NCBI GenBank assembly: GCA_026391935.1
Contig: JAPLDC010000417.1
Location: 1-6,456, forward strand
DNA: 6,456 bases
Origin: Bacteroidota bacterium
GTDB lineage: Bacteria; Bacteroidota; Bacteroidia; 2-12-FULL-35-15
Reading direction: 5' to 3'
Shown here: positions 1 to 6,456 of the stretch, piece after piece
Layout of the letters: the number at the start of each line of letters is the position of its first letter
Numbering within the stretch: position 1 is the first letter of the stretch
Notes under the pieces: generated by a model
Database searches by the model: none
What the model was told of the DNA's origin: nothing
The model's input: only the letters and a program-made list of their open reading frames with translations
Position numbers and translations under genes: made by a program

Positions 1-25
1 AGTACGTAATATCATTTTGCAAAAA

Positions 26-2518
26 TTAGAACGTAAATTGCATCGAAGCTTTTATACTAAAAGGAATCGCTTTTGGATTATCCAAATAAGACAAACGCCA
101 AACAGCATCAACTCTAAATATTTTAAAAATATTTTCGATCCCTGTGGTCACTTCATAATATGGTCCGTGATTTAAAGCATATAAATGTTCCGGAAAGATC
201 AAGGTGTTCTTATTCGCATCATTTACCCGTCCGATAAGCGCTTTTGCACCAACAACTTCACGCCATTTTAGTTTTCGCATCAATGGAATTCTATTTAGGA
301 AAAAACCATCGAAATGATGTGAAATTGTTGCCGATGCATATTCATCACTTACAAATTCATAATAATTCATTCCGTTATATGCATAAATATCATAGATATA
401 AGTTTCATTCCCTCCATGCAATTCGAGCAAAGGATAAGGCAATGGATTCCATACTTTTCCATATTCTAAAATATAATCGAAATAACCTATTGGACTTATA
501 CGGATACGGTCGTCTAAATTCAATGTAAGTTTATGATAATTATAATCGCTATAAAATAAGTTTTTTATTCCCAAAGTATATTGCGCTTGTATAACAGGAT
601 AGTGTGTACCAAGACTGGTGCGGGTGAATTCACCATCAATATATTTTTCATCGTAAGCTAACCTTGCCAAAAATCGAATTTCGGATGTTGTGATATTTTG
701 TTTATATCCTATAGTATTAGAAGTTTTTTGATATTCATAATGGAAATCCGCAAGTGGCATCATGGTTCTATTCACAAAACTTAATTTGGTATTAAAACCT
801 GTGAACCATTCACGCTCGATATAAGCATTTACTTGTTTTACATTTGTTAAGTTTCGCAAAGGAGTGACCCTAAATAGAGAAGCGAGAATATTATCCGTTG
901 TAAATCCGTTCTGACTTTGTCCTAAAATTTCATTGTCATTCTTATAATATAAACCCACCATTGTCCGTGGTTTTTTACTGATAAAAGAACGGATACCTAA
1001 ACTGTATTTAAACTTTTCATCTCGCGTACCATAGGCCACATAACCACTAAGTTCGTACCATTTGCTAAACTTGTTACTTGTCCGGCCACCAAATCTAAAG
1101 CGACTTCCTTCAATTTCATTTGTGCTGAACATGTTGTAATAGGGACCATATTCGAAATTTCCTTTAACCTTATATCCTGTTACAAAAATTGTTATCACAT
1201 CGATCCAAGTTCTATAAACGGGCAAAGACTGCAATGTATCAACCATTTTGTAGATCTGCTTTTCATTTTTTGCTAAAGTATCGTGCCTATGGTCTACCCA
1301 ATAAGCTTCATCTTTTTTAAAAGCATCATCATTTACTTTTAAATTTTCAGTAATGGAATAAAATTTATCTTCATGAGGTTTATTGATCTTGAAATGACTG
1401 TAATCAGCAGTTTTTCGGCCATAAACACCCATCATCGATTTTTTCTTCTGATCAATTGGAAAGGGATTAAAATCAATCACCAAACGTTCTTTTTGCATCA
1501 TCCAGGCACTATCTACTTTTTCATAAGTTTGGACAACCGCAGTAGAATTTATGAAATTGATATTTGCATCATCCACAATGCTCATTTCTATTTGTTTGAT
1601 AGCAAAGGCTGTATCTGCCGCCCAAAGATTTCCGACAAAAGCCAGTTCTTGTTTTCGTCTTGGCTTGAATTGAAGTTGATAACATTTATGACCATCAATT
1701 GTCATACTATCTATTAAATAAAATTTATAAAACAGAAGGGCATTATCAGAAATAGGACTGACAAAACTTTTTCCGAACACCAAAATAGTATTGTCATAAA
1801 TATTTACATTTTGATACATATCACCCATAAATTGTGATACACTTGAATTCTCAACTCCTGCAACCTTACTTGCCTTGATCACTTCATTCCTGGCTTTCGG
1901 ATTTTTTCTATAATAATAATCCGATAAGGCTTCAGTCATGAATACCGGTAGATATGGTTTTTCTTTGGCATTGGTACTATCGATGTTATCGAAAATAAAA
2001 GAGAAAGGTTGAAGCAGCCTATTATTTTTAAAATCCTCGCTGAGATTATTCAGATCGAATTCTACTTTATTATAAACCTCGTATTCGTAGGAGTCTAATT
2101 TTTCTCTGTCGTTCTTATCTTTATTTGCAATTATTTTTCTCAAGATACGATGTGCAGGATTTTCGCCAGGACGAATTTCAACAGTGAGCAATTCAACACC
2201 TTGGGTTAATCCTATATTCAATTCCTGAGTAATCCCTCTTTTTATAGCGCGCGTCAATTTGTTGTATCCAACATATGAAATAGAAATTGAATCGACATGA
2301 GCTGTAGAAGAGATGGTATACTTTCCTTCAATATCACTTGTACCACCATCATTCGTGCCTTTAAAAACTATATTTACGAATGGTAAGGGCTCACGGGTAA
2401 TAGCATCGACAATTTTTCCACTCACTTTTGTAGTCTGTGAATATCCGCCGAAAGACAAAAACAGCATCATAGTAAATAATGCCTTTTTCAACAATTTATA
2501 TTTATAATTTTGTTTCAA
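26..2518 (-). CDS. DUF5686 and carboxypeptidase-regulatory-like domain outer-membrane protein
   Basis: The 830-residue product begins with a basic n-region and a hydrophobic stretch (about residues 10-25, ending GGYSQ) that reads as a Sec signal peptide. Residues about 32-115 (VSGKIVDAITREPLPFVNI, then GGTSDIEGKY and SYVGY) form a carboxypeptidase-regulatory-like beta-sandwich of the kind found at the N-terminus of Bacteroidota outer-membrane receptors. The rest matches the DUF5686 family, with conserved-looking stretches such as LNRIPLMRKLKWREVVGAKA (741-760) and GPYYEVTTGIENIFK (785-799). The many alternating aromatic strands and the last residues MQFTF indicate an outer-membrane beta-barrel with a terminal Phe. 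I see no obvious TonB plug domain, so a TonB-dependent receptor is unlikely. Its molecular function is unknown. The start is TTG at 2518-2516: the frame is closed by a TGA just upstream, and the first ATG (codon 17) would remove the charged half of the signal peptide. TTG codons 9 and 10 are alternative starts. It lies 3 bases after the AhpD-like gene, so the two probably share a transcript. Confidence 0.9.
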   Translation of the reverse strand: MKQNYKYKLLKKALFTMMLFLSFGGYSQTTKVSGKIVDAITREPLPFVNIVFKGTNDGGTSDIEGKYTISSTAHVDSISISYVGYNKLTRAIKRGITQELNIGLTQGVELLTVEIRPGENPAHRILRKIIANKDKNDREKLDSYEYEVYNKVEFDLNNLSEDFKNNRLLQPFSFIFDNIDSTNAKEKPYLPVFMTEALSDYYYRKNPKARNEVIKASKVAGVENSSVSQFMGDMYQNVNIYDNTILVFGKSFVSPISDNALLFYKFYLIDSMTIDGHKCYQLQFKPRRKQELAFVGNLWAADTAFAIKQIEMSIVDDANINFINSTAVVQTYEKVDSAWMMQKERLVIDFNPFPIDQKKKSMMGVYGRKTADYSHFKINKPHEDKFYSITENLKVNDDAFKKDEAYWVDHRHDTLAKNEKQIYKMVDTLQSLPVYRTWIDVITIFVTGYKVKGNFEYGPYYNMFSTNEIEGSRFRFGGRTSNKFSKWYELSGYVAYGTRDEKFKYSLGIRSFISKKPRTMVGLYYKNDNEILGQSQNGFTTDNILASLFRVTPLRNLTNVKQVNAYIEREWFTGFNTKLSFVNRTMMPLADFHYEYQKTSNTIGYKQNITTSEIRFLARLAYDEKYIDGEFTRTSLGTHYPVIQAQYTLGIKNLFYSDYNYHKLTLNLDDRIRISPIGYFDYILEYGKVWNPLPYPLLELHGGNETYIYDIYAYNGMNYYEFVSDEYASATISHHFDGFFLNRIPLMRKLKWREVVGAKALIGRVNDANKNTLIFPEHLYALNHGPYYEVTTGIENIFKIFRVDAVWRLSYLDNPKAIPFSIKASMQFTF

Positions 2519-2521
2519 TAA

Positions 2522-2866
2522 TCATATTTTATTTAATTCTTCCCAAAACTCAACAGCCCTTCGTGTATGAGGAATAACAATTGTACCACCAACAATGTTC
2601 GCAACAGCAAACACCTCAAAAACTTCTTCAGAACTCACATTGTTTTCTTTGCATTTTTCAAGATGGTATTTAATGCAATCATCGCACCGTAAAACCATGG
2701 ATGCTACCAATCCTAACATTTCTTTTGTCTTAACTGGCAATGCTCCTTCAGCATAAGTGTTAGTATCCAGATTAAACAGTCGTTTCAAGACAATATTATC
2801 CGCAGCCATGATCTTATCGTTCATTTTTACACGATAATCATTAAATTCTTTTACCTGATTAGCCAT
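2522..2866 (-). CDS. AhpD-like carboxymuconolactone decarboxylase family protein
   Basis: This 114-residue protein is a single all-helical carboxymuconolactone decarboxylase/AhpD-fold domain of normal length for the small members. The active-site pattern is clear: Glu49, Cys61, Cys64 and His68, in the context KEMLGLVASMVLRCDDCIKYH. The spacing (12, 3 and 4 residues) equals that of the catalytic Glu, CxxC and distal His of mycobacterial AhpD. The extra His inside the AhpD CxxC motif is replaced by Asp63. The CxxC points to a thiol-redox or peroxidase-type activity rather than true carboxymuconolactone decarboxylation, but the physiological reductant and substrate cannot be told from sequence. 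It has no signal peptide, so it should be cytoplasmic. The start is an ATG at 2866. Its TGA stop (2524-2522) is followed after one codon by the proposed TTG start of the DUF5686 gene. tatC lies upstream on the same strand; I recall a tatC/CMD-family neighbourhood in other Bacteroidota, unchecked here. Confidence 0.93.
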   Translation of the reverse strand: MANQVKEFNDYRVKMNDKIMAADNIVLKRLFNLDTNTYAEGALPVKTKEMLGLVASMVLRCDDCIKYHLEKCKENNVSSEEVFEVFAVANIVGGTIVIPHTRRAVEFWEELNKI

Positions 2867-2957
2867 TCGTTAAATTAAAGGTCTTTTAGTTAAATATCAC
2901 AAACTAGTAATATGATCATCTTCTACAGATGCCCATTTTTTGTTAATTATTAAATGA

Positions 2958-2971
2958 GTCAAATCTTTGAC
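2958..2971. other. Operator-like dyad GTCAAA-N2-TTTGAC
   Basis: A perfect inverted repeat with 6-base arms and a 2-base spacer lies in the 186-base gap between tatC and the AhpD-like gene, about 90 bases before the latter's ATG. The 2-base spacer is too short for a good RNA hairpin, so if it is functional it would more likely be a DNA site for a dimeric regulator. No known regulator is assigned, and no TAnnTTTG box is seen in the gap. Confidence 0.25.
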
Positions 2972-3052
2972 GTAATACTATTCATTAGTTTAAAATAAGT
3001 ATGAATGCCCACAAATGAGGTTACCTAAAGATTAAGGCACTCTACAATAAAT

Positions 3053-3892
3053 CTAATTATTTTTCGCTTTTTGTTTCATCACAAAGCGGGAAACAAATAT
3101 ACTCGCTTCATACAAGAAATACAAGGGAAATGCCACCAGTAATTGGGAGGTAACATCAGGGGAAGGAGTGATCACACCGGCAACAATTAATATTACAACA
3201 ATAGCATGTTTACGGTATTTCCGCATAAACTCCGGTGTGATTATACCAAATTTCGTTAAAAAATACACTAGAATTGGCAATTCAAAGATAAGTCCAGCGG
3301 AAAGAGTAAGCGTTGTGACCGTTGAAATGTAAGAATCCATTGTAAAATTATTTTCCACCATTTCACTTACTTTGTAATTCCCCAGAAAGTTGATCATTAA
3401 AGGAGCAATCACAAAATAACTGAAGGAAACACCAATAATGAAAAGTAAGGTAGCTGAAACAATAAATATTCCTGAAGATTTTCTTTCTGTATCCTTTAAA
3501 GCTGGTCGGATAAATTTCCAAACCTCCCAAAGGACATAAGGTGAACCAAGTATTAAACCTGCAATAAATGCAATCCACATTTGAGATGTGAACTGATCAG
3601 AAAGGCCTAAACTTTGAAGCTTGAAGGTATAATGCCCAAAACAAAGGTCGTCTCCCAAATTAAGCATATGGCTTAATTTACAGAATGCTCGATACGTAAT
3701 AAAATCACTTTTTAGAGGAGCGAAAATGATCTTGTCAAATAAAATTTCGGGATAACAGAAGATCACAACAGCTAGAACAATAACCACTAAAGACGATCTA
3801 AACAAGTGCCCCCGCAAAGCGTCAATATGCCCCCAGAAGGACATTTCGCCATTATTTGTTCCCGATTTTTTAAAAAGTCCGAATAGTGCCAT
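3053..3892 (-). CDS. tatC: Sec-independent protein translocase protein TatC
   Basis: TatC is the inner-membrane receptor of the twin-arginine translocase, which exports folded, often cofactor-bearing proteins. The 279-residue product has six hydrophobic segments at about 33-48, 106-126, 141-163, 190-211, 229-242 and 249-268. Family signatures include the N-terminal MSFWGHIDALRGHLFRS (17-33), the cytoplasmic loop WKFIRPALKDTERK with Glu136 (the equivalent of E. coli Glu103), FELP with Glu204 in the fourth segment, and the C-terminal ITPSPDVTSQ plus FPLYFLYEASI. The first periplasmic loop is long (about 50-104) and carries Cys71 and Cys84, resembling Bacteroidota TatC rather than E. coli TatC. 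In HIDALR the position aligned by eye with E. coli Glu15 is Ala, with an Asp one residue earlier. The start is ATG at 3892, giving the usual short basic leader. No tatA/tatB lies in the window, so the partner subunits must be encoded elsewhere. Confidence 0.97.
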   Translation of the reverse strand: MALFGLFKKSGTNNGEMSFWGHIDALRGHLFRSSLVVIVLAVVIFCYPEILFDKIIFAPLKSDFITYRAFCKLSHMLNLGDDLCFGHYTFKLQSLGLSDQFTSQMWIAFIAGLILGSPYVLWEVWKFIRPALKDTERKSSGIFIVSATLLFIIGVSFSYFVIAPLMINFLGNYKVSEMVENNFTMDSYISTVTTLTLSAGLIFELPILVYFLTKFGIITPEFMRKYRKHAIVVILIVAGVITPSPDVTSQLLVAFPLYFLYEASIFVSRFVMKQKAKNN

Positions 3893-3902
3893 TTACCAGA
3901 AA

Positions 3903-3910
3903 CAAAGTTA
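3903..3910 (-). promoter_or_regulatory. Candidate Bacteroidota -7 box upstream of tatC
   Basis: Read on the minus strand this is TAACTTTG, a full match to the TAnnTTTG element of Bacteroidota housekeeping promoters. It lies 10 bases before the tatC ATG, which would leave a leader of only a few bases. No TTG or TTTG -33 element is visible at the expected 17-21 base distance. A chance match is quite possible in DNA this AT-rich. Confidence 0.3.
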
Positions 3911-3964
3911 ATATTATTTGCTTAGCTTGGGTGGCATCATACTATATAAAAGAAAGAAAATTTG

Positions 3965-3972
3965 TATTTTTG
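3965..3972 (+). promoter_or_regulatory. Candidate Bacteroidota -7 box upstream of the TMTC-like gene
   Basis: TATTTTTG matches TAnnTTTG and sits 21 bases before the ATG at 3994, a sensible distance for a short leader. The stretch where a -33 TTG should lie (roughly 3940-3948) is purine-rich without TTG, so only half of a promoter is seen. It is divergent from the candidate tatC box, with about 54 bases between the two. Confidence 0.3.
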
Positions 3973-3993
3973 AATTAGATTATAACAATTTTT

Positions 3994-6246
3994 ATGAAAA
4001 ATAAATTAGGGTTTTATATATTATGCTTATTTGCAATCGCTTTATTGATCGGTGCATATTCAAACCATTTCAATAACCCATTTCAATTTGACGATGCCCA
4101 TACCATTGTGAACAACAATGCTATCCGAAGCCTGAAAAATATCCCTCATTTTTTTAAAGATGCACGGACAACCAGCTCATTACCTGCAAATCAAATATAT
4201 CGTCCCGGATTAACAACTTTGAATGCGATTGATTATTGGATCGCAGGGAAACCAGAACCAGAACCATTTTATTTTCACGTTTCTATTTTTATCTCATATG
4301 TACTTTTAGGTATCCTTTTGTATTTTTTAATATTAAAAATACTTGATCAAAGTATCCCTCACAAATGGAATAACTATTTTGCACTTTTCGGAGCCGGGTT
4401 TTATTCTTTACATGCAGCAAATGCTGAAACTGTTAATTATGTGATTGCCCGTTCCGATTCATTTTCAACATTAATGCTCGTTTTATCCTTGGTAATTTAT
4501 TTATATAAACCAACCTGGAGAAACAAATTCATTTTTTTGATTCCCGTTATCATTGGTTTTTTTGTAAAAGAGCCTACAATTATGGTTGCGCCATTGTTAC
4601 TCATCTATATTTTATTATTCATCAAGGAACTACCTATTCCTAGTTGGTTTTCATTAAAAGGAATAAAAGAAGGGATCGCATCCATATTTAAGTTATGGGC
4701 TCTGTTTGTTATAATTATCATTTTATTTATTCTCTCTACTTCAATGGCATCGTCTACTTTTGTTCCAGGTGGAGGCTCCCGTTATGCATATCTGCTGTCA
4801 CAACCATTTGTTATTGTCCATTACTTCAACAATTTTCTTTTGCCGCTTAATCTTTCTGCTGATACAGATTGGCTTCCCATCTCAAATATTTTCGATGACA
4901 AAGTATTGACTGGAAGTATATTCATCCTAGCGATGATAGTAACTGCAATTTATTGCTCTGCAAAAAAACAACTTCTTCCCATTTCATTTGGTATCATTTG
5001 GTTTCTGTTGGCCCTTTTACCAACATCAATAATGCCTCTATCGGAAGTACTGAATGACCACCGCACCTTTTTCCCATACATCGGCCTGGCAATTGCTGCT
5101 GCAGGATGCCTTCGATTAATTGCTATAAAATTACAGGAACAAGTTGAAAATAAATTTTATTACAAAACATTAATTATTGCGCTACCAGTGTTGTTAGTTT
5201 GCGGCCACGCTTATGGTACCAGACAAAGAAACAAGGTATGGAGTTCCGGTGAATCATTGTGGTACGATGTGGTACAAAAAAGTCCTAATAATGGTCGTGG
5301 GCTGATGAATTACGGATTGGCAAAAATGAGCAATAAAGAATATCCCGCAGCGCTAGACTGTTTTGAGCGTGCTCTAAAATTACTTCCTACCTATTCTTAT
5401 TTATATGTAAATATGGGGGTATTAAAAAGTGCCATGGGAAATCAAGTTGAAGCAGAAACAAATTTCAAACAGGCTTTATTTTTAAATAGCGGTAATCCTG
5501 AATGTTATTATTATTATTCCAATTGGCTTCGATCACAAGGACGATTTGGTGAAGCCATGGAGCAAGCAAAACAAGGACTGAAGATAAGCCCGGATCACAC
5601 AGGAAACAAAATGCTCTACAATGACCTGATGGAATTGGCGGCTAATGAAAATAATCAAATACTCGTTGCTGAAAAAAATGCAAAAGATAAACCAAGTGCC
5701 GATAATTACGTTTCACTGAGCTTGATCTATTATCAAAAACAACAATACGAAAAATGTATCGAAGCATCCAATGAAGCGATCAAATTAAAACCAGAATGTA
5801 TTGAGGCCTATAACAATATTTGTTCCACTCAAAATATTTTAGGCAATTATGACGAAGCCATAAAAGCGGGACAACAAGCATTAAAGATCAACCCGGATTT
5901 CCAGCTTGCGAAAAACAATTTAGCAGATGCTTTGTCTAGGAAAGATAAAGTAACAAAACTTCTTTCCCTTATCCAAAAGGATCCTTCAGAAGCAAATTAT
6001 ATTAATTTAAGTTTATTGTATTACAATCTTGGAAGTTTTCAAAAATGTGCGGATGCAGCAGCGTTAGCCTTAAAGTCAAATCCAAATTCAGAAGCGGCAT
6101 ACAATAATATCTGTTCCGCATACAACATGTTAAAACTTTGGGATAAGGCCATTGAGGCTGGAGAAAAAGGATTAAAAATAAATCCTGCCAATCAACTTTT
6201 GAAAAACAATTTAGATGTTTCTAAAAAAGGAAAAACTGGAAACTAA
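3994..6246 (+). CDS. TMTC-like membrane glycosyltransferase (GT-C type) with C-terminal TPR repeats
   Basis: The N-terminal half (about 1-405) is a polytopic membrane protein with roughly ten or more hydrophobic segments. Its motifs follow eukaryotic TMTC O-mannosyltransferases in order: FDDAHTIVNN (32-41) with the Asp33-Asp34 pair in the first external loop, YRPGLTTLN (69-77), HAANAETVNYVIARSD (140-155), FFVKEPT (189-195), and NDHRTFFPYIGL (354-365). Asp33-Asp34 is the likely catalytic/metal site, as in other GT-C enzymes. From about 410 (KVWSSGESLWYDVVQKSP) the chain leaves the membrane into about seven TPR units in three blocks: 435-536, 569-636 and 666-733. TPRs usually bind protein, so they may hold the acceptor or a partner. 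The predicted role is sugar transfer from a polyprenyl-phosphate donor at the periplasmic face; donor and acceptor are unknown. The start is ATG, MKNK followed directly by the first membrane helix. The gene is divergent from tatC and convergent with the methyltransferase-like gene. Membrane and TPR architecture is certain, transferase activity inferred. Confidence 0.88.
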   Translation: MKNKLGFYILCLFAIALLIGAYSNHFNNPFQFDDAHTIVNNNAIRSLKNIPHFFKDARTTSSLPANQIYRPGLTTLNAIDYWIAGKPEPEPFYFHVSIFISYVLLGILLYFLILKILDQSIPHKWNNYFALFGAGFYSLHAANAETVNYVIARSDSFSTLMLVLSLVIYLYKPTWRNKFIFLIPVIIGFFVKEPTIMVAPLLLIYILLFIKELPIPSWFSLKGIKEGIASIFKLWALFVIIIILFILSTSMASSTFVPGGGSRYAYLLSQPFVIVHYFNNFLLPLNLSADTDWLPISNIFDDKVLTGSIFILAMIVTAIYCSAKKQLLPISFGIIWFLLALLPTSIMPLSEVLNDHRTFFPYIGLAIAAAGCLRLIAIKLQEQVENKFYYKTLIIALPVLLVCGHAYGTRQRNKVWSSGESLWYDVVQKSPNNGRGLMNYGLAKMSNKEYPAALDCFERALKLLPTYSYLYVNMGVLKSAMGNQVEAETNFKQALFLNSGNPECYYYYSNWLRSQGRFGEAMEQAKQGLKISPDHTGNKMLYNDLMELAANENNQILVAEKNAKDKPSADNYVSLSLIYYQKQQYEKCIEASNEAIKLKPECIEAYNNICSTQNILGNYDEAIKAGQQALKINPDFQLAKNNLADALSRKDKVTKLLSLIQKDPSEANYINLSLLYYNLGSFQKCADAAALALKSNPNSEAAYNNICSAYNMLKLWDKAIEAGEKGLKINPANQLLKNNLDVSKKGKTGN
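5692..5922 (+). repeat. TPR block A of an internal protein duplication (residues 567-643)
   Basis: Two TPR units plus a capping stretch form a block whose partner lies 97 codons downstream. The hand alignment with block B gives 40 identical residues of 77 without gaps. Shared anchors are the PSxxNY opening, YNNICS in the middle, and LKINP followed by KNNL at the end. The match is at protein level; the DNA copies have diverged, so this is an old duplication. Confidence 0.75.
5983..6213 (+). repeat. TPR block B of an internal protein duplication (residues 664-740)
   Basis: This is the second copy of the two-TPR block, aligned without gaps to residues 567-643. It keeps the PSxxNY, KC, YNNICS and LKINP...KNNL anchors. 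The block ends only 10 residues before the C-terminus, so the protein stops at the end of a repeat unit. Confidence 0.75.
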
Positions 6247-6269
6247 AAATATTAGTATCGACAAATTAA

Positions 6270-6456
6270 TTAATTTTTCTTCCTGATCACAATTATGTGA
6301 TGCAATGCGAATATCGAATTGAAAGGAATAAAAACAAATTCGAAAAATTTAATTACTGGAGAAAAGAAAGAAGGCAGGACCTGTCGAAAATTTAATCCTC
6401 CTGACAAAATATATCTCATATAATTATTCAAAGGTTTTTGCAAAACAATTTCCAGA
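6270..6456 (-). CDS. C-terminal end of a probable SAM-dependent methyltransferase (5' end beyond window)
   Basis: An open minus-strand frame enters from the right edge and runs 61 codons to a TAA at 6272-6270. The visible peptide has KPLNNYMRYILSGG, then LNFRQVLPSF, two short hydrophobic stretches (FFSPVIKFFEFVFIPF) and the end ALHHIIVIRKKN. The SGGLNFRQ...LP pattern and the ALHHxIVIxKK ending resemble tails of class I SAM-dependent methyltransferases in Bacteroidota, as I recall them. The catalytic SAM-binding core lies outside the window, so this is a tentative assignment from a non-catalytic end. The frame is convincing as coding because it stays open through AT-rich DNA and has a plausible protein composition. 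It converges with the TMTC-like gene, with 23 bases between their stops. Confidence 0.5.
   Translation of the reverse strand, partial: LEIVLQKPLNNYMRYILSGGLNFRQVLPSFFSPVIKFFEFVFIPFNSIFALHHIIVIRKKN

Noticed and set aside
1..25. Minus-strand ATG at 15-13, possible start of a next gene (MILRT...)
   Set aside because: Only five codons are visible before the window edge and no ribosome-binding context decides it.
244..528. Plus-strand open frame of 94 codons inside the DUF5686 gene
   Set aside because: It lies antisense within a well-supported coding region, is His-rich as expected for a reverse-frame artefact, and resembles no protein family.
1373..1717. Plus-strand open frame of 114 codons inside the DUF5686 gene
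   Set aside because: Antisense shadow of the same gene, with no domain or start context.
2313..2507. Plus-strand open frame over the signal-peptide region of the DUF5686 gene
   Set aside because: Antisense to the clear signal peptide and carboxypeptidase-regulatory domain; no family resemblance.
2917..2931. Small hairpin CATCT-N5-AGATG upstream of the AhpD-like gene
   Set aside because: A 5-base stem without T-run or conserved context is not enough for a terminator or riboswitch.
3016..3042. Imperfect CCTAAAGATTAAGG dyad just downstream of tatC, considered as its terminator
   Set aside because: The stem is short with a mismatch and no T-run follows on the minus strand.
3363..3578. Minus-strand open frame inside tatC in another frame
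   Set aside because: Its aromatic and Cys-rich composition comes from reading TatC membrane-helix codons out of frame.
6263..6276. Perfect 14-base AT-only palindrome followed by a short T-run between the convergent genes
   Set aside because: All-A/T pairing gives a very weak stem, and such palindromes are expected by chance here. It might help bidirectional termination, but I cannot support that.
6286..6301. Hairpin ATCACA-ATTA-TGTGAT, considered as a terminator or CRP-like site
   Set aside because: It lies inside the coding end of the methyltransferase-like gene, has a short stem with no clean T-run, and its half-sites are in the reverse order of a TGTGA-N6-TCACA site.
1..6456. Search for a novel mobile, CRISPR, toxin-antitoxin, retron or defence system
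   Set aside because: There are no direct-repeat arrays, no transposase or integrase, no tRNA-like attachment sites, and no unexplained gap above 190 bases; every substantial stretch is accounted for by known-type genes.

Overview
This 6.5 kb window looks like ordinary chromosomal DNA from a Bacteroidota bacterium. The evidence is low GC, a DUF5686/carboxypeptidase-regulatory outer-membrane protein (a family centred on that phylum), a TatC with the long cysteine-containing first periplasmic loop I associate with Bacteroidota, no clear Shine-Dalgarno sequences, and TAnnTTTG-type -7 boxes before two genes. The class or genus cannot be fixed from the window.

Layout from left to right. Positions 26-2518 (minus) encode a large outer-membrane protein: a signal peptide, a carboxypeptidase-regulatory-like domain and a DUF5686 region ending in a beta-barrel-type C-terminus. 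Three bases upstream of its proposed TTG start ends an AhpD-like carboxymuconolactone decarboxylase family protein (2522-2866, minus), so these two are almost certainly cotranscribed. After a 186-base gap comes tatC (3053-3892, minus), the multispanning core of the twin-arginine translocase. A 101-base divergent intergenic region separates tatC from a plus-strand gene (3994-6246) for a membrane protein with a TMTC-like (GT-C type) glycosyltransferase half and a C-terminal TPR half. That gene converges, with a 23-base gap, on the 3' end of a minus-strand gene (6270 to the right edge) that resembles the tail of a SAM-dependent methyltransferase.

The left three genes concern the cell envelope and redox: Tat export of folded proteins, a thiol (CxxC) AhpD-fold protein, and an outer-membrane barrel of unknown role. 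The right-hand GT-C/TPR protein probably acts on the periplasmic face of the inner membrane, transferring sugar from a lipid-linked donor; its acceptor is unknown.

I found no mobile element, CRISPR array, RNA gene, toxin-antitoxin pair or defence cassette, and nothing I would call a new system. The points most worth following are the bacterial TMTC-like architecture with its repeated TPR blocks, the non-ATG start of the DUF5686 gene in the same frame as the gene before it, and the substitution at a normally acidic position in TatC's N-terminal motif.
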